Positions 8,142 to 16,084 are shown, counted from the stretch's first letter. The stretch is DNA of 18,387 bases from Euryarchaeota archaeon UBA88 (GCA_002499545.1 DAME01000022.1:1-18387); one strand, 5' to 3'. Notes: generated from the sequence alone by a model not told the origin. Made by a program: numbers and translations.

Positions 8142-8990
8142 ATCCGGAAGATGTTGCCTCAGCATTTCTGAATACGAGCCTTCCCCGTCCCATTCTCGGG
8201 CAACCTCATCGATTCGAGCTTGTTCCAAAGTTGATTCCAAGCCACCCCAATCTTCGATAAGCCCCAATTTGAGTGCAGCCCGCGGTGTATAACCCGGTAG
8301 AAAATTACGCCATAAGAAAGGAACTCGGCCCGGAGTCACTCGATTCACTAAGCGAACAATGGAGGTGTTGCATGTGGTCAGCAAGGAATGGTACCATTCT
8401 GGCTTTTCAGCCAGTTGATTGGCTTTCTGAGCCAGACGAACCAGCATGTGTTTGTCTTTTTCAGGCGGAGTGATGGCCCGAAACATGTAGTCCTTGTTTC
8501 CACGTCCGTTGGTTCGAAGACCTGTCAAGTCGCTTTCCATACCAACCAGAAGATACAACTCAAAATTTCGCCATAAGCCCGGCCATGGATGGTAGCGTTG
8601 CTTTTTTCTGCGCCGCGCTTCGAACGAAAAGGAAAGACAGGTCCCGTCATTAAACTCGAAGGTCAGGTAAGTATGCGCCATGCCATGAATCGAATGGAAG
8701 TGGTCAACCATGAACCAGATGTCCTTGAGTTCGTCTATTTTGACGGTCAATGAGTCAATCCAAGCCTCGTCACGGTCACGTGTAGTGCGCCAAAAGAAGT
8801 TCCGAACATTTGAGAAAGTAATGGCCTCATCCGTTATTTCTGCTGTTGTGATAAATTCGCAATCTGAATTCCAATCGTCGTCCACAACAGGTTGTTTGGG
8901 TCGGACGCGAATCAACCAAATGAGGGAAGGTAGTACGATGAAAAGCACGAATGCTATGAGAACGAGTTGCGCGAAAAAGTCCAGTACCAT
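8130..8990 (-). CDS. DUF4105 (Lnb N-terminal-like) membrane protein
   Basis: The product is 286 residues. An N-terminal membrane helix (~5-28, LVLIAFVLFIVLPSLIWLI) is followed by a DUF4105-type domain, probably on the outer face. Family hallmarks are GMAHTYLTFEF with His106, SFEARRRKK with Glu124, a VGMESDLTGLRTNGRG segment, and TTCNTS with Cys207 standing for the usual NCTT. His and Cys would be the catalytic pair of a papain/NlpC-like fold. From memory, Pfam now names this domain Lnb, after lipoprotein N-acylation in Bacteroidetes; this could not be checked. Start choice: ATG 8990 shares its A with the upstream TGA (TGATG), a typical coupled junction. The longer frame from 9029 would overlap more. 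It is last in its operon, after two surface-protein genes, which suggests it modifies or processes them. The family is mainly bacterial, so transfer is possible. Confidence 0.75.
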   Translation of the reverse strand: MVLDFFAQLVLIAFVLFIVLPSLIWLIRVRPKQPVVDDDWNSDCEFITTAEITDEAITFSNVRNFFWRTTRDRDEAWIDSLTVKIDELKDIWFMVDHFHSIHGMAHTYLTFEFNDGTCLSFSFEARRRKKQRYHPWPGLWRNFELYLLVGMESDLTGLRTNGRGNKDYMFRAITPPEKDKHMLVRLAQKANQLAEKPEWYHSLLTTCNTSIVRLVNRVTPGRVPFLWRNFLPGYTPRAALKLGLIEDWGGLESTLEQARIDEVAREWDGEGSYSEMLRQHLPDSQK

Positions 8991-10312
8991 CACCACTTGT
9001 GCCAAATGCGTAATTGCGTATCCCACCAATCGCTGCTACCGTCGGGATGCTGCCGCCACAACACACCTTCATCATCAGTCACGGTTGGAAGACCTTCGGT
9101 ATTCGGTGAACCGTCGGGTAAAATCATTGGAGCAGGACCGAGATCTCGCACCAGGCCGATGTCGGATTCATCCTTGACACGTACAAGTAAAAAGAACACA
9201 ACGATACACACGATGAGGCCCAAAGTACCGATAGAAAACCAACCTACTGATTCGGTAGGGGTTTCTTCCCCGAACGAGCGACTCGGCAAGGAAGCTGCTT
9301 CTTCTTCAGTGAGGGTTAACCCCGGCATTCGTACGAGGTTGACACCGTGCACGGTACGTATCTGTTCATCATTGATGACTTCTAACGTGATGAGATGGAC
9401 ACCTGCTGGCAATACTGTGCAGTCGTAGACCGTCGATTGATTGCCTTCGAGCACGGTACCTTGAACTGTCCAAATCTTGTCGAACGATGTGAAATCGACA
9501 TCGACCATGTTCGGAACCATGGTCAATTCACATGGTGAATCTGTCGTGTTCTCGTTTCCTTCGATAGAAAGAGAGAATGCAGGGGCTGGGCGATTGTTAA
9601 TGGTGAGATTAAGCCATGATTCGGTTGTCTGGCCCAAATCGTTTCGATAGGCTTCTTTCAACGAATATTCTCCCGCAGGCCAGTGTGAGCAATCGAGTTG
9701 CGATTGATTATCAAGAACCGTAAATGGAGCACCAGAGAACGTTCGAATTCCTGAAGCGTCGTAGCGCGGGCCCGTTTCGTCAGCAAACAACCTGTCAATC
9801 GTGCACGAATCGCCAGTTTCAATCCAGGCTGGCGCTTCTAGATCAAGTACAATTTGTGGCGTTTTGAGTGCGGGTTTAAGCACATATGTCGGCAGGTTGA
9901 TGCTGGTGATGCTGTCACCGTCTTGATTAACAAATTCGAGGCGGAGTGCGTGCTCACCTTGCGACCAAGCATCGTAAACAATACTTGCATTCGACTGTCC
10001 TGTGAACGACATGTATTGCTCTTCACGAACCTCCTTATCCTTGTGAAGGCCGTGCAGTCTGAGTTCAATTTCACTCCAGTCTGATGTTGAATTGAGAATC
10101 ACGACAACGCGGATTGAATCTGGCTCTCCGTCTTGGTTCTGATCCATCGTATCGTTGCGAAGAGCAATGAGGGTAATGCCCTCTTCACTCAGTGCTTCCT
10201 CAAACGAATTCGTTTCGGCTCGTACCTGCTCAACCAGTCCAACTGGAGCAACAAGGCAGCCCAGAACAAGACTGGCTAAAAGGAAGGGAAGAAGGCGTGA
10301 TGGTTCACGCAT
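8990..10312 (-). CDS. Secreted surface protein with C-terminal membrane helix
   Basis: This 440-residue protein has a signal peptide (MREPSRLLPFLLASLVLGC onward) with a good cleavage site after VRA at residue 32. VLGC at 16-19 is a weak alternative lipobox. The outer part (33-355) looks like several beta-sandwich, Ig-like segments, with Cys pairs and repeated WPAGEYSL / LPAGVHLI / WSQGEHAL strands and several Asn-X-Ser/Thr sites. A membrane helix lies at ~360-379 (LGLIVCIVVFFLLV). The short cytoplasmic end has an aromatic motif, WRQHPDGSSDWWD. ATG 10312 is preferred over ATG 10342 because a perfect GGAGGTG sits six bases before it and because the signal peptide then begins normally. It overlaps the upstream gene by 8 bases and the downstream DUF4105 gene by 1 base. 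I do not recognise a named family; a cell-surface structural or binding role is inferred. Confidence 0.85.
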   Translation of the reverse strand: MREPSRLLPFLLASLVLGCLVAPVGLVEQVRAETNSFEEALSEEGITLIALRNDTMDQNQDGEPDSIRVVVILNSTSDWSEIELRLHGLHKDKEVREEQYMSFTGQSNASIVYDAWSQGEHALRLEFVNQDGDSITSINLPTYVLKPALKTPQIVLDLEAPAWIETGDSCTIDRLFADETGPRYDASGIRTFSGAPFTVLDNQSQLDCSHWPAGEYSLKEAYRNDLGQTTESWLNLTINNRPAPAFSLSIEGNENTTDSPCELTMVPNMVDVDFTSFDKIWTVQGTVLEGNQSTVYDCTVLPAGVHLITLEVINDEQIRTVHGVNLVRMPGLTLTEEEAASLPSRSFGEETPTESVGWFSIGTLGLIVCIVVFFLLVRVKDESDIGLVRDLGPAPMILPDGSPNTEGLPTVTDDEGVLWRQHPDGSSDWWDTQLRIWHKW

Positions 10313-12917
10313 CGGGAGCACCTCCGTCTTGGAGTGGGTCATTCTCGGGAGTTATGGGGTCCACTTCAGGTTGCCCTGGGAGTGGAAGAGGGTCCATGCC
10401 TTCAGGAACGGGTAAAGGTGGTAGAGAGGAGAGAGCAATCATTCCTTCAGGTGTTAATTCCATTGTCAATGCATCGAGATTCGCAGAATCTTTTGAATCA
10501 AATAACTCATCTTCAAGGTGTTCATTCTCGCGTCCCATTCGAACAACAAGTGCTGCTGCTGCACCGAAAATAAAGCCAAATCCAATGACCAAATACGTGA
10601 GCCAAGATGCTGCAGGATCTTCTCCTAAGATGGCCACTGCGGCGGAGAATTCGCCGTAGGAATTCGACCAGCCGTCACCGTTAGAGTCGAGGCATCCTTG
10701 CGTATCCCGAATCGATTGTCCGGCTTCCATCGGACAATCGTCTCGAAGAGCCCCGAGCGGTACATCTCCGAAACCGTCACCGTCTGAATCACGCCATTGC
10801 AACGATTCGGTAGGGAACGAGTCGGCGGTTCCAAACGGGTGGGCTTGCCAATTTTCTGTCGGGTCTGACCAGCCGTCACCGTCAGTATCTCGGCAACCGA
10901 GGCGGTCAAGCAACGAGGTACCTCTCACCTCTGGACAAGCGTCGCCTTGATTCCCATCTTCGTCATCTCCAAAACCATCACCGTCAGAATCCCTGTACTG
11001 GGTTGGTTCATGGATGAAAGCATCACCAAGATCAGACCAACCGTCGCCATCGGTATCTGGGCAACCCCAACGGTCTCCACCTGAAGAAGGTCCTACCGAT
11101 GTTCCAGCTTGGTTCATACATCCATCTGCCGTTGTTCCAAGTGGATTGTCTCCACGGCCATCACCATCAATATCGTGCCACTGTGTACTGTCCATTGGCC
11201 AAGCATCACCCTTTCCTCCGGGACTTGCGAGCCACGAACTTGTTGGGTCAGACCATCCATCTTCGTCTGAATCTGGACATCCCCAGCGGTCGAATGTTGA
11301 GGCCCCTTCAGTGGTTCGACATCCATCGCCACGGTAAGCGTCGCGCACCGTTTGTCCGTCGAAATATTCCATGTTATCACCGTAACCGTCGCCATCGGTA
11401 TCGGCCCACTGACTCATGTCAGTTGGGAATGCGTCAGCAAATCCATTGGGATGGGCAATCCAGTCATTGGTTGGATCTGAATAGCCGTCTTTGTCGACAT
11501 CGCGGCAGCCCAGACGGTCAAAGTAGGAAATCCACCCTGACTCGACTTCTTCGGGTGATGAAAAGACGCATACGTCACCTTCATAGCCGTTTAAATTATC
11601 ACCGTAGCCATCACCGTCCGTGTCGCGATATTGAGAAGGCGTGAATGGGAAATCATCGATTTGATACGCTCCGTAGGTTTGATTGTCTCCCCATCCATCT
11701 TCATCTGTATCAAGCCACTGCGTAGGGTTTTGGGGGAAATCATCGATGAGTTTGGCTCCTTCAGTTTGGTTATCGCCCCACCCATCAAAATCTTGGTCTC
11801 GCCACTGTGAAGGTTCGAGTGGGAATGCATCAGAACCGTTCATAACCGTCCAGTTCACATCCCCATCCGAGTACGTATCGCCGTCGGAATCAGTGCAACC
11901 ATAACGGTCACCCGTGGAAGAACCGGTGATGAACGGGCAGGCGTCGGGGGTTGAAACGTTCACCAGCCATGAGCCAATTCCCCATCCAGCGCGACTGAGG
12001 TTCCAGTCCCCATCTTGCCAGTTGTCTCCGAAACCATCACCGTCAGTATCGTTCCACTGCGTGCCATCAAGCGGGAATGCATCGCCAAATCCAACCGGAT
12101 GGGCGTACCATGCAGTGACTCCGTCGAGGGCCCCGGGGTCCTCATCCGAATACCCGTCACCATCTGAATCAAGACATCCGTAGCGGTCTTGGATAGAATA
12201 GCCACGGCGGAAAGGGCAGTGGTCTCCCTCGAATCCTTCGAGGTTATCCCCATAGCCGTCGTTATCGCTGTCCAGCCATTGGGTTTGTTCATTGACAAAT
12301 GCATCCGCTCCGTTTTGCGGGCCCCATCCTGACTCCGGGTCCGACCAACCATCACCGTCAGAATCGGCACAGCCTTTTCGGTCGTTGGTCGAGGTACCAA
12401 CAAAGTCATCACAATCATCATCGTTGTCAATGAAACCGTCTTCATCGAAGTCCCGATTTGCTTTGTCGATGGAAGGCGTGAGCGTGTAATCGAATCCGTC
12501 GTTACACCATGAATCATCCGCCTTCACTTTGACGTAAACATAACTGGCGGTGTTGACGGTTGTTGAGAGCACGTGCGATGCTGCGTTGTCATCTGCATAG
12601 GTGTCGACAATGAGGCCACCTTGAGCGTCGAGCAGTGAAAAACGTCCGGTCCAACCGTCGCCTGGACACCACCACGCAGGCCCATTGACCGTGCCCGAGA
12701 ATGAAACTTGAACGATGTCGCCCTTGCGTGCTTCAATCTTCCAAAAGTCTGCTTTATCCTTGCCGTTATCGCAGTCGGGATCACAGACATACCCGTTGGA
12801 AGTAACGCCATCTGTGAGTGGATTTGCGCTTTGAGTATCGTCATCAGCAGCGACCAATGGAACCATGCACAGCATCAACGCGGCGAGGCTGAGGGCCATC
12901 AACCGCTTGGCGAGCAT
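10305..12917 (-). CDS. TSP3-repeat surface protein with PPC-like N-terminal domain
   Basis: This 870-residue protein begins with a clear signal peptide (MLAKRLMALSLAALMLCMVP, cleavage near VAA at 22-24). Residues ~55-150 resemble a PPC (bacterial pre-peptidase C-terminal) beta-sandwich: DFWKIEARKGDIVQVSFSG, a central SLLDAQG strand and YVYVKVKADD. Residues ~155-755 are Asp-rich calcium-binding repeats. A membrane helix lies at ~772-793 (LTYLVIGFGFIFGAAAALVV). The cytoplasmic tail of ~75 residues is acidic and proline-rich (LPPLPVPEGMDPLPLPGQP). It is the middle gene of the co-directional run: 63 bases after the propeller gene, and overlapping the next gene by 8 bases. No ribosome binding site is evident, and a potential hairpin precedes the start. 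Its repeats match those of the giant protein, so the two may have a common origin. A rigid, calcium-stabilised stalk is the likely role (inferred). Confidence 0.9.
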   Translation of the reverse strand: MLAKRLMALSLAALMLCMVPLVAADDDTQSANPLTDGVTSNGYVCDPDCDNGKDKADFWKIEARKGDIVQVSFSGTVNGPAWWCPGDGWTGRFSLLDAQGGLIVDTYADDNAASHVLSTTVNTASYVYVKVKADDSWCNDGFDYTLTPSIDKANRDFDEDGFIDNDDDCDDFVGTSTNDRKGCADSDGDGWSDPESGWGPQNGADAFVNEQTQWLDSDNDGYGDNLEGFEGDHCPFRRGYSIQDRYGCLDSDGDGYSDEDPGALDGVTAWYAHPVGFGDAFPLDGTQWNDTDGDGFGDNWQDGDWNLSRAGWGIGSWLVNVSTPDACPFITGSSTGDRYGCTDSDGDTYSDGDVNWTVMNGSDAFPLEPSQWRDQDFDGWGDNQTEGAKLIDDFPQNPTQWLDTDEDGWGDNQTYGAYQIDDFPFTPSQYRDTDGDGYGDNLNGYEGDVCVFSSPEEVESGWISYFDRLGCRDVDKDGYSDPTNDWIAHPNGFADAFPTDMSQWADTDGDGYGDNMEYFDGQTVRDAYRGDGCRTTEGASTFDRWGCPDSDEDGWSDPTSSWLASPGGKGDAWPMDSTQWHDIDGDGRGDNPLGTTADGCMNQAGTSVGPSSGGDRWGCPDTDGDGWSDLGDAFIHEPTQYRDSDGDGFGDDEDGNQGDACPEVRGTSLLDRLGCRDTDGDGWSDPTENWQAHPFGTADSFPTESLQWRDSDGDGFGDVPLGALRDDCPMEAGQSIRDTQGCLDSNGDGWSNSYGEFSAAVAILGEDPAASWLTYLVIGFGFIFGAAAALVVRMGRENEHLEDELFDSKDSANLDALTMELTPEGMIALSSLPPLPVPEGMDPLPLPGQPEVDPITPENDPLQDGGAPDA
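10319..10325 (-). promoter_or_regulatory. Strong ribosome binding site deciding the start at 10312
   Basis: GGAGGTG on the minus strand matches the archaeal 16S rRNA anti-Shine-Dalgarno exactly and lies six bases before ATG 10312. It sits inside the end of the upstream TSP3 gene, so the two genes are probably translated from one message. It is the clearest ribosome binding site I found in the window. Confidence 0.8.
10650..12455 (-). repeat. Alternating QW/GC Asp-rich repeat array
   Basis: Nine copies of a motif like TQWLDSDNDGYGDN alternate with eight copies of a motif like GCADSDGDGWSDP. A full unit of roughly 60-70 residues reads QW-x-D-x-DGDG-x-GDN, then a Cys, then G-x-S-x-x-DR-x-GC-x-D-x-DGDG-x-SDP-x-x-x-W, then P-x-G-x-x-DAFP. 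Two units lack the Cys half and give a doubled IDDFP-type spacer. The regular Cys spacing suggests one disulfide per full unit. Confidence 0.9.
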
Positions 12918-12929
12918 GATGATGCAATA

Positions 12930-12953
12930 GGTGGTGTGCCTATGAACACCACC
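12930..12953. promoter_or_regulatory. 8-base inverted repeat before the TSP3 gene
   Basis: GGTGGTGT and ACACCACC are perfect complements separated by 8 bases. The element lies 13 bases upstream of ATG 12917 and would form a hairpin in the leader of the 870-residue gene. It could affect translation, transcript ends or processing. No T-run follows on the minus strand, so a simple terminator is unlikely. Confidence 0.45.
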
Positions 12954-12965
12954 CTTGTTTGTGGT

Positions 12966-12980
12966 TCACCCGTAGGGTGA
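12966..12980. promoter_or_regulatory. 6-base inverted repeat directly after a stop codon
   Basis: TCACCC-GTA-GGGTGA abuts the TAA of the propeller gene at 12981-12983. With 12930-12953 it fills most of the 63-base gap with two potential hairpins. Its C-run, short centre and G-run resemble the 7406-7424 palindrome, though the outer bases differ. Confidence 0.35.
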
Positions 12981-14711
12981 TTATTCATCCATGTAGCGAG
13001 GTGCGAGCGCCAAGTAATCCAGTTGGAACATTGGCATGCTTTGTGAAGAACGAATCGGTTGCGATACAATGCTATGAGACGATGAGACATCCCCACGAAC
13101 GAACTTAATGTAGCGTTGCTCTTCGTTTTCTTCAAACGGATGCAAGCCAACATTTTCTTGATACGCTATACCCATCCAATCGCCCTCTGCCGAGACCACT
13201 GTTTCAAAGAAATCATGCAAAGCATGTGTATCGCCACTGGATTCTTCGTAAGCAGTCACGGTGTGGAGAGGAGTTGGATCTACAACACGGAAGTCCCACA
13301 CATCACCTTCCATGGGGTGATGAAGCGCGCCCGCGTAGAGGTACCAGTCTTTACCTGAAACGTATCCGTCCTCGCTGTCATCTTGGTCGTAATCAAGACC
13401 GTAGAAAGCCAATGTCACCACTTGATCTTCAGTGATTGAAACGAACGGATACATGTTGATTCCGCGGTCAAATGCGGTTGCGTTCCACGACTGCCAACTG
13501 GTGCCATTATCGTAAGAAACTGCTACTCGCATTTCCCATGGCCCGGTGTTACCATTGGGGCAATCTGCCCATGCAACTACGACCATGCCACCTTCGTTGT
13601 TGTTCACAACCGGATATCCTTCGGGACAATTGCCCTCTCGAGGTCCTACATCAACGGGTTCTTGCCACGTTCCGTCACTGGGACTCGGCCCAGTTCCTCG
13701 ACCGTATTCATCGCTGATTCGAACGTGGACAACTCCGGTTGAAGTGTCTGCGTCTTCTTGTGCCACAAACACATACGGCCCGTTGTTCTGAGCAGAGATT
13801 GTCGACCAGCCGCCTGGCATTGCATAGCATTGCGAGAACGGTGCTCGTCCCGTTTCGGAATGGTAGTACCAATACCGACCGGTATCTCCGGAGCACTCAG
13901 GAGGTGAAGCGCCGGAGTTACCAAGATAGTGGATGATCCCATCACCTTGAGCGGCAACCCAAGGTCGGTCATCGGCCGCCATTGTTTGCATTCGTTCGCA
14001 AACGTTTGGCGACATGTAGGAATTGCCACCGTCTTCAAACATGTGCCACCAATTGTCTTCTAAAGTCGTGTCCAAGTAATAGACGACGTCGTTTGCATCA
14101 ACGGCGATGTCACCCTCATCCCCAAGGCATTCAGAACCGGCTCCAGCTGCTGACCCAACAAGGGAGTTACCCAAATTACCGGGGGTTGGATTGAAATTTT
14201 CGCCATGGTTCCAAGAGGCTCCACCGTCGTTCGAAATCCAAAACCATGAAGCCCAATAATCCCAAGAAGTCATTTCTCCGTCTTCACAAGCATACCACGT
14301 ATCGAGGTTTCCTCCAATAACTGGCGCAAATGGATTACCTTCTCCACCCCATCGTAAGTCTTTGTGTGCTGTCACGAAAAGATTTCCCTGGCTGTCGATA
14401 GAAAGACTGGGCTCATAGCCAATTCCGTAGCCTTCATACCCCGGGTCTTGACCATTATCTGGGTCGATACACTCCTCGTGACGGGGCATATATTCTGGCT
14501 CGCTCCATGTGAAGTAGACTTGGTCGCCTTGCAAGTCCTGTACAGTGTTTTCGACGTTCATACCGTTTGAAAAAGAAGGCCCCCATACTGCCGCTAAAAG
14601 CAGGGCGACAATAGCCACTGCAATGGTCGCACCAGCCGCTATATTGAGGTCTCGGGAGCCTGAAGACTGTTCGTCTTCGATTCGAATTGCCTCGGGAGCG
14701 TCGTTCGCCAT
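12981..14711 (-). CDS. Membrane-anchored Asp-box (sialidase-fold-like) propeller protein
   Basis: This 576-residue protein has a short acidic N-terminus inside the cell, one membrane anchor (~24-44, IAAGATIAVAIVALLLAAVW) and a large outer domain. Two Asp-box motifs are clear, SNDGGASW (160-167) and SYDNGTSW (399-406). They mark turns in beta-propeller blades of the sialidase/BNR type. Other blade-like strands are IDSQGNLFVTA and VDANDVVYYL. I do not see the RIP motif or the arginine set of active sialidases, so a binding or structural role is as likely as glycosidase activity. Many Trp, Tyr and Cys residues suggest disulfides and possibly carbohydrate binding. The gene starts 47 bases after the GT4 gene and ends 63 bases before the TSP3 gene, in the same direction, with no clear ribosome binding site. 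Confidence 0.8.
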   Translation of the reverse strand: MANDAPEAIRIEDEQSSGSRDLNIAAGATIAVAIVALLLAAVWGPSFSNGMNVENTVQDLQGDQVYFTWSEPEYMPRHEECIDPDNGQDPGYEGYGIGYEPSLSIDSQGNLFVTAHKDLRWGGEGNPFAPVIGGNLDTWYACEDGEMTSWDYWASWFWISNDGGASWNHGENFNPTPGNLGNSLVGSAAGAGSECLGDEGDIAVDANDVVYYLDTTLEDNWWHMFEDGGNSYMSPNVCERMQTMAADDRPWVAAQGDGIIHYLGNSGASPPECSGDTGRYWYYHSETGRAPFSQCYAMPGGWSTISAQNNGPYVFVAQEDADTSTGVVHVRISDEYGRGTGPSPSDGTWQEPVDVGPREGNCPEGYPVVNNNEGGMVVVAWADCPNGNTGPWEMRVAVSYDNGTSWQSWNATAFDRGINMYPFVSITEDQVVTLAFYGLDYDQDDSEDGYVSGKDWYLYAGALHHPMEGDVWDFRVVDPTPLHTVTAYEESSGDTHALHDFFETVVSAEGDWMGIAYQENVGLHPFEENEEQRYIKFVRGDVSSSHSIVSQPIRSSQSMPMFQLDYLALAPRYMDE

Positions 14712-14758
14712 GGACTGTTGTACGTAAGGAGTGCTTTGGAGGTTGCCCTTGTGGATAT

Positions 14759-16036
14759 CTATTGATTGCTCTCAGTTTTGCACAATTCGAGGTAGATGTT
14801 CTCGTAATCTTCCGCATTGTGCTCGTAGGTGTACTGGTCGAGAACCCGCTTGCGACCTCGGAGTGCCTGTTCTGTACGAGCTTGTGGGTCTGAAAGAGAA
14901 CGGCATACGGCTTTAGCAAGGTCATCTGGGTCACCAGTGGTGAACAATTCTCCAACTGTCGAATCGATCATTTCAGTCAAGGGTGCCTGATTTACCGTAA
15001 CCACGGGAGTTCCACTGGCCAGCGATTCCAACGGAATCAAACCTTGCCCTTCATAATAGGACGGATAGACGACCAAGTCAGCACTTCGGAAGTGCTGTGC
15101 AAGTTCATCAAAAGGCATCCCTGAACGGATGAATACAGCGTGACCAACACCTAATTTCTTGGCCTGTTTTTGCAGCGTTTTCGCCATGTGACCCCGGCCA
15201 ATGATACACAGTCGAGCGCCGGGGAATTGTTCGAGGATTTTTGGCATCGCTCGCAGCAGTGTACGATGACCTTTTCGAGCGACTAAACGCCCGACTGCCA
15301 GCAAGAGAGGGGTTTCTTTTGATGCACGCCCACAGAGTGAATCTTCATCTGCTGCATCGTACCGTTTTCGCAATGATTCATGCTCGAGTTGCTCGTCTTC
15401 ATCGTCGCCGTTTAACGGGCGAAACACGAGATGGTCTACGCCGTAAAGAATCGTTTCACATCGCCAGTTGACTGGTGGAACATACCAGCGTTGAAATTCC
15501 TGTTTCGTCGAGTCACTGATTGCAACGCAGACCGATGATTCCGTGAGTCCGGCCTGTTCGTATCGAGCGTACCATTTGGCGGTTGTTAGAATTGCTAAAT
15601 CATTGGGGTTCTTCCACGTCGCCGATTCGCGATGTTTTGCAGCCAGCCTCATGCCTTCTCTCTCCCCAATCCAACTTCCGTTGAGTGCTGAAACAACCGG
15701 AGAAATGTTCTGTTCTACCCATCGGAATTCTTTTTTCTTCCAACTGACCAGTGGGAGGAGCGTGTGAACCACGTCGATTGGTTGTTGATTGTGCAGATGC
15801 CTTAGAGCCTTGAGCGCATGTCTTCCGTAGGAACGTGTGAAGGCCATGGGTGCTTTCAGCCAAGGAACTTCGATAACAGAAACCCCAACTTGGGAAGGTG
15901 CGGCGTCTTTGTGGGTGCGTGTAATAATGCTCACGTGGTGACCCCTGGCAGCCAAATGTCCTGCAAGGTGGTACACAACCGAGCCAATTCCCCCCCATCG
16001 AGGTGGATATTCACCGGACACCATGGCGATGTGCAT
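14759..16036 (-). CDS. Glycosyltransferase family 4 (GT-B fold)
   Basis: From ATG 16036 the protein is 425 residues, the usual length of the family. It moves a sugar from a nucleotide-sugar donor to an unknown acceptor on the cytoplasmic face. The N-terminal domain opens with MHIAMVSGEYPPRWGGIGSV, the typical glycine-rich acceptor-side loop. The C-terminal domain has LLLAVGRLVARKGH (~244-257), with the conserved Arg and Lys that contact the donor phosphates, and an E-x7-E motif in EGQGLIPLE (Glu329 and Glu337). The open frame extends to a GTG at 16072, but those 12 residues precede the conserved beta strand and are unlikely to be used. The gene is first in the co-directional run of surface-protein genes and divergent from a GT2 gene, which suggests surface polysaccharide or glycoprotein synthesis. 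The exact sugar cannot be told. Confidence 0.92.
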   Translation of the reverse strand: MHIAMVSGEYPPRWGGIGSVVYHLAGHLAARGHHVSIITRTHKDAAPSQVGVSVIEVPWLKAPMAFTRSYGRHALKALRHLHNQQPIDVVHTLLPLVSWKKKEFRWVEQNISPVVSALNGSWIGEREGMRLAAKHRESATWKNPNDLAILTTAKWYARYEQAGLTESSVCVAISDSTKQEFQRWYVPPVNWRCETILYGVDHLVFRPLNGDDEDEQLEHESLRKRYDAADEDSLCGRASKETPLLLAVGRLVARKGHRTLLRAMPKILEQFPGARLCIIGRGHMAKTLQKQAKKLGVGHAVFIRSGMPFDELAQHFRSADLVVYPSYYEGQGLIPLESLASGTPVVTVNQAPLTEMIDSTVGELFTTGDPDDLAKAVCRSLSDPQARTEQALRGRKRVLDQYTYEHNAEDYENIYLELCKTESNQ

Positions 16037-16084
16037 CGTACAATGCTGGCGCAGAAGGGGTTTGAATGTCACCGATGAGATTTG

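Noticed and set aside
16037..16072. GTG start adding 12 residues to the GT4 enzyme
   Set aside because: The added residues precede the conserved first strand of the GT-B fold and use a GTG when an ATG lies exactly at the expected start.
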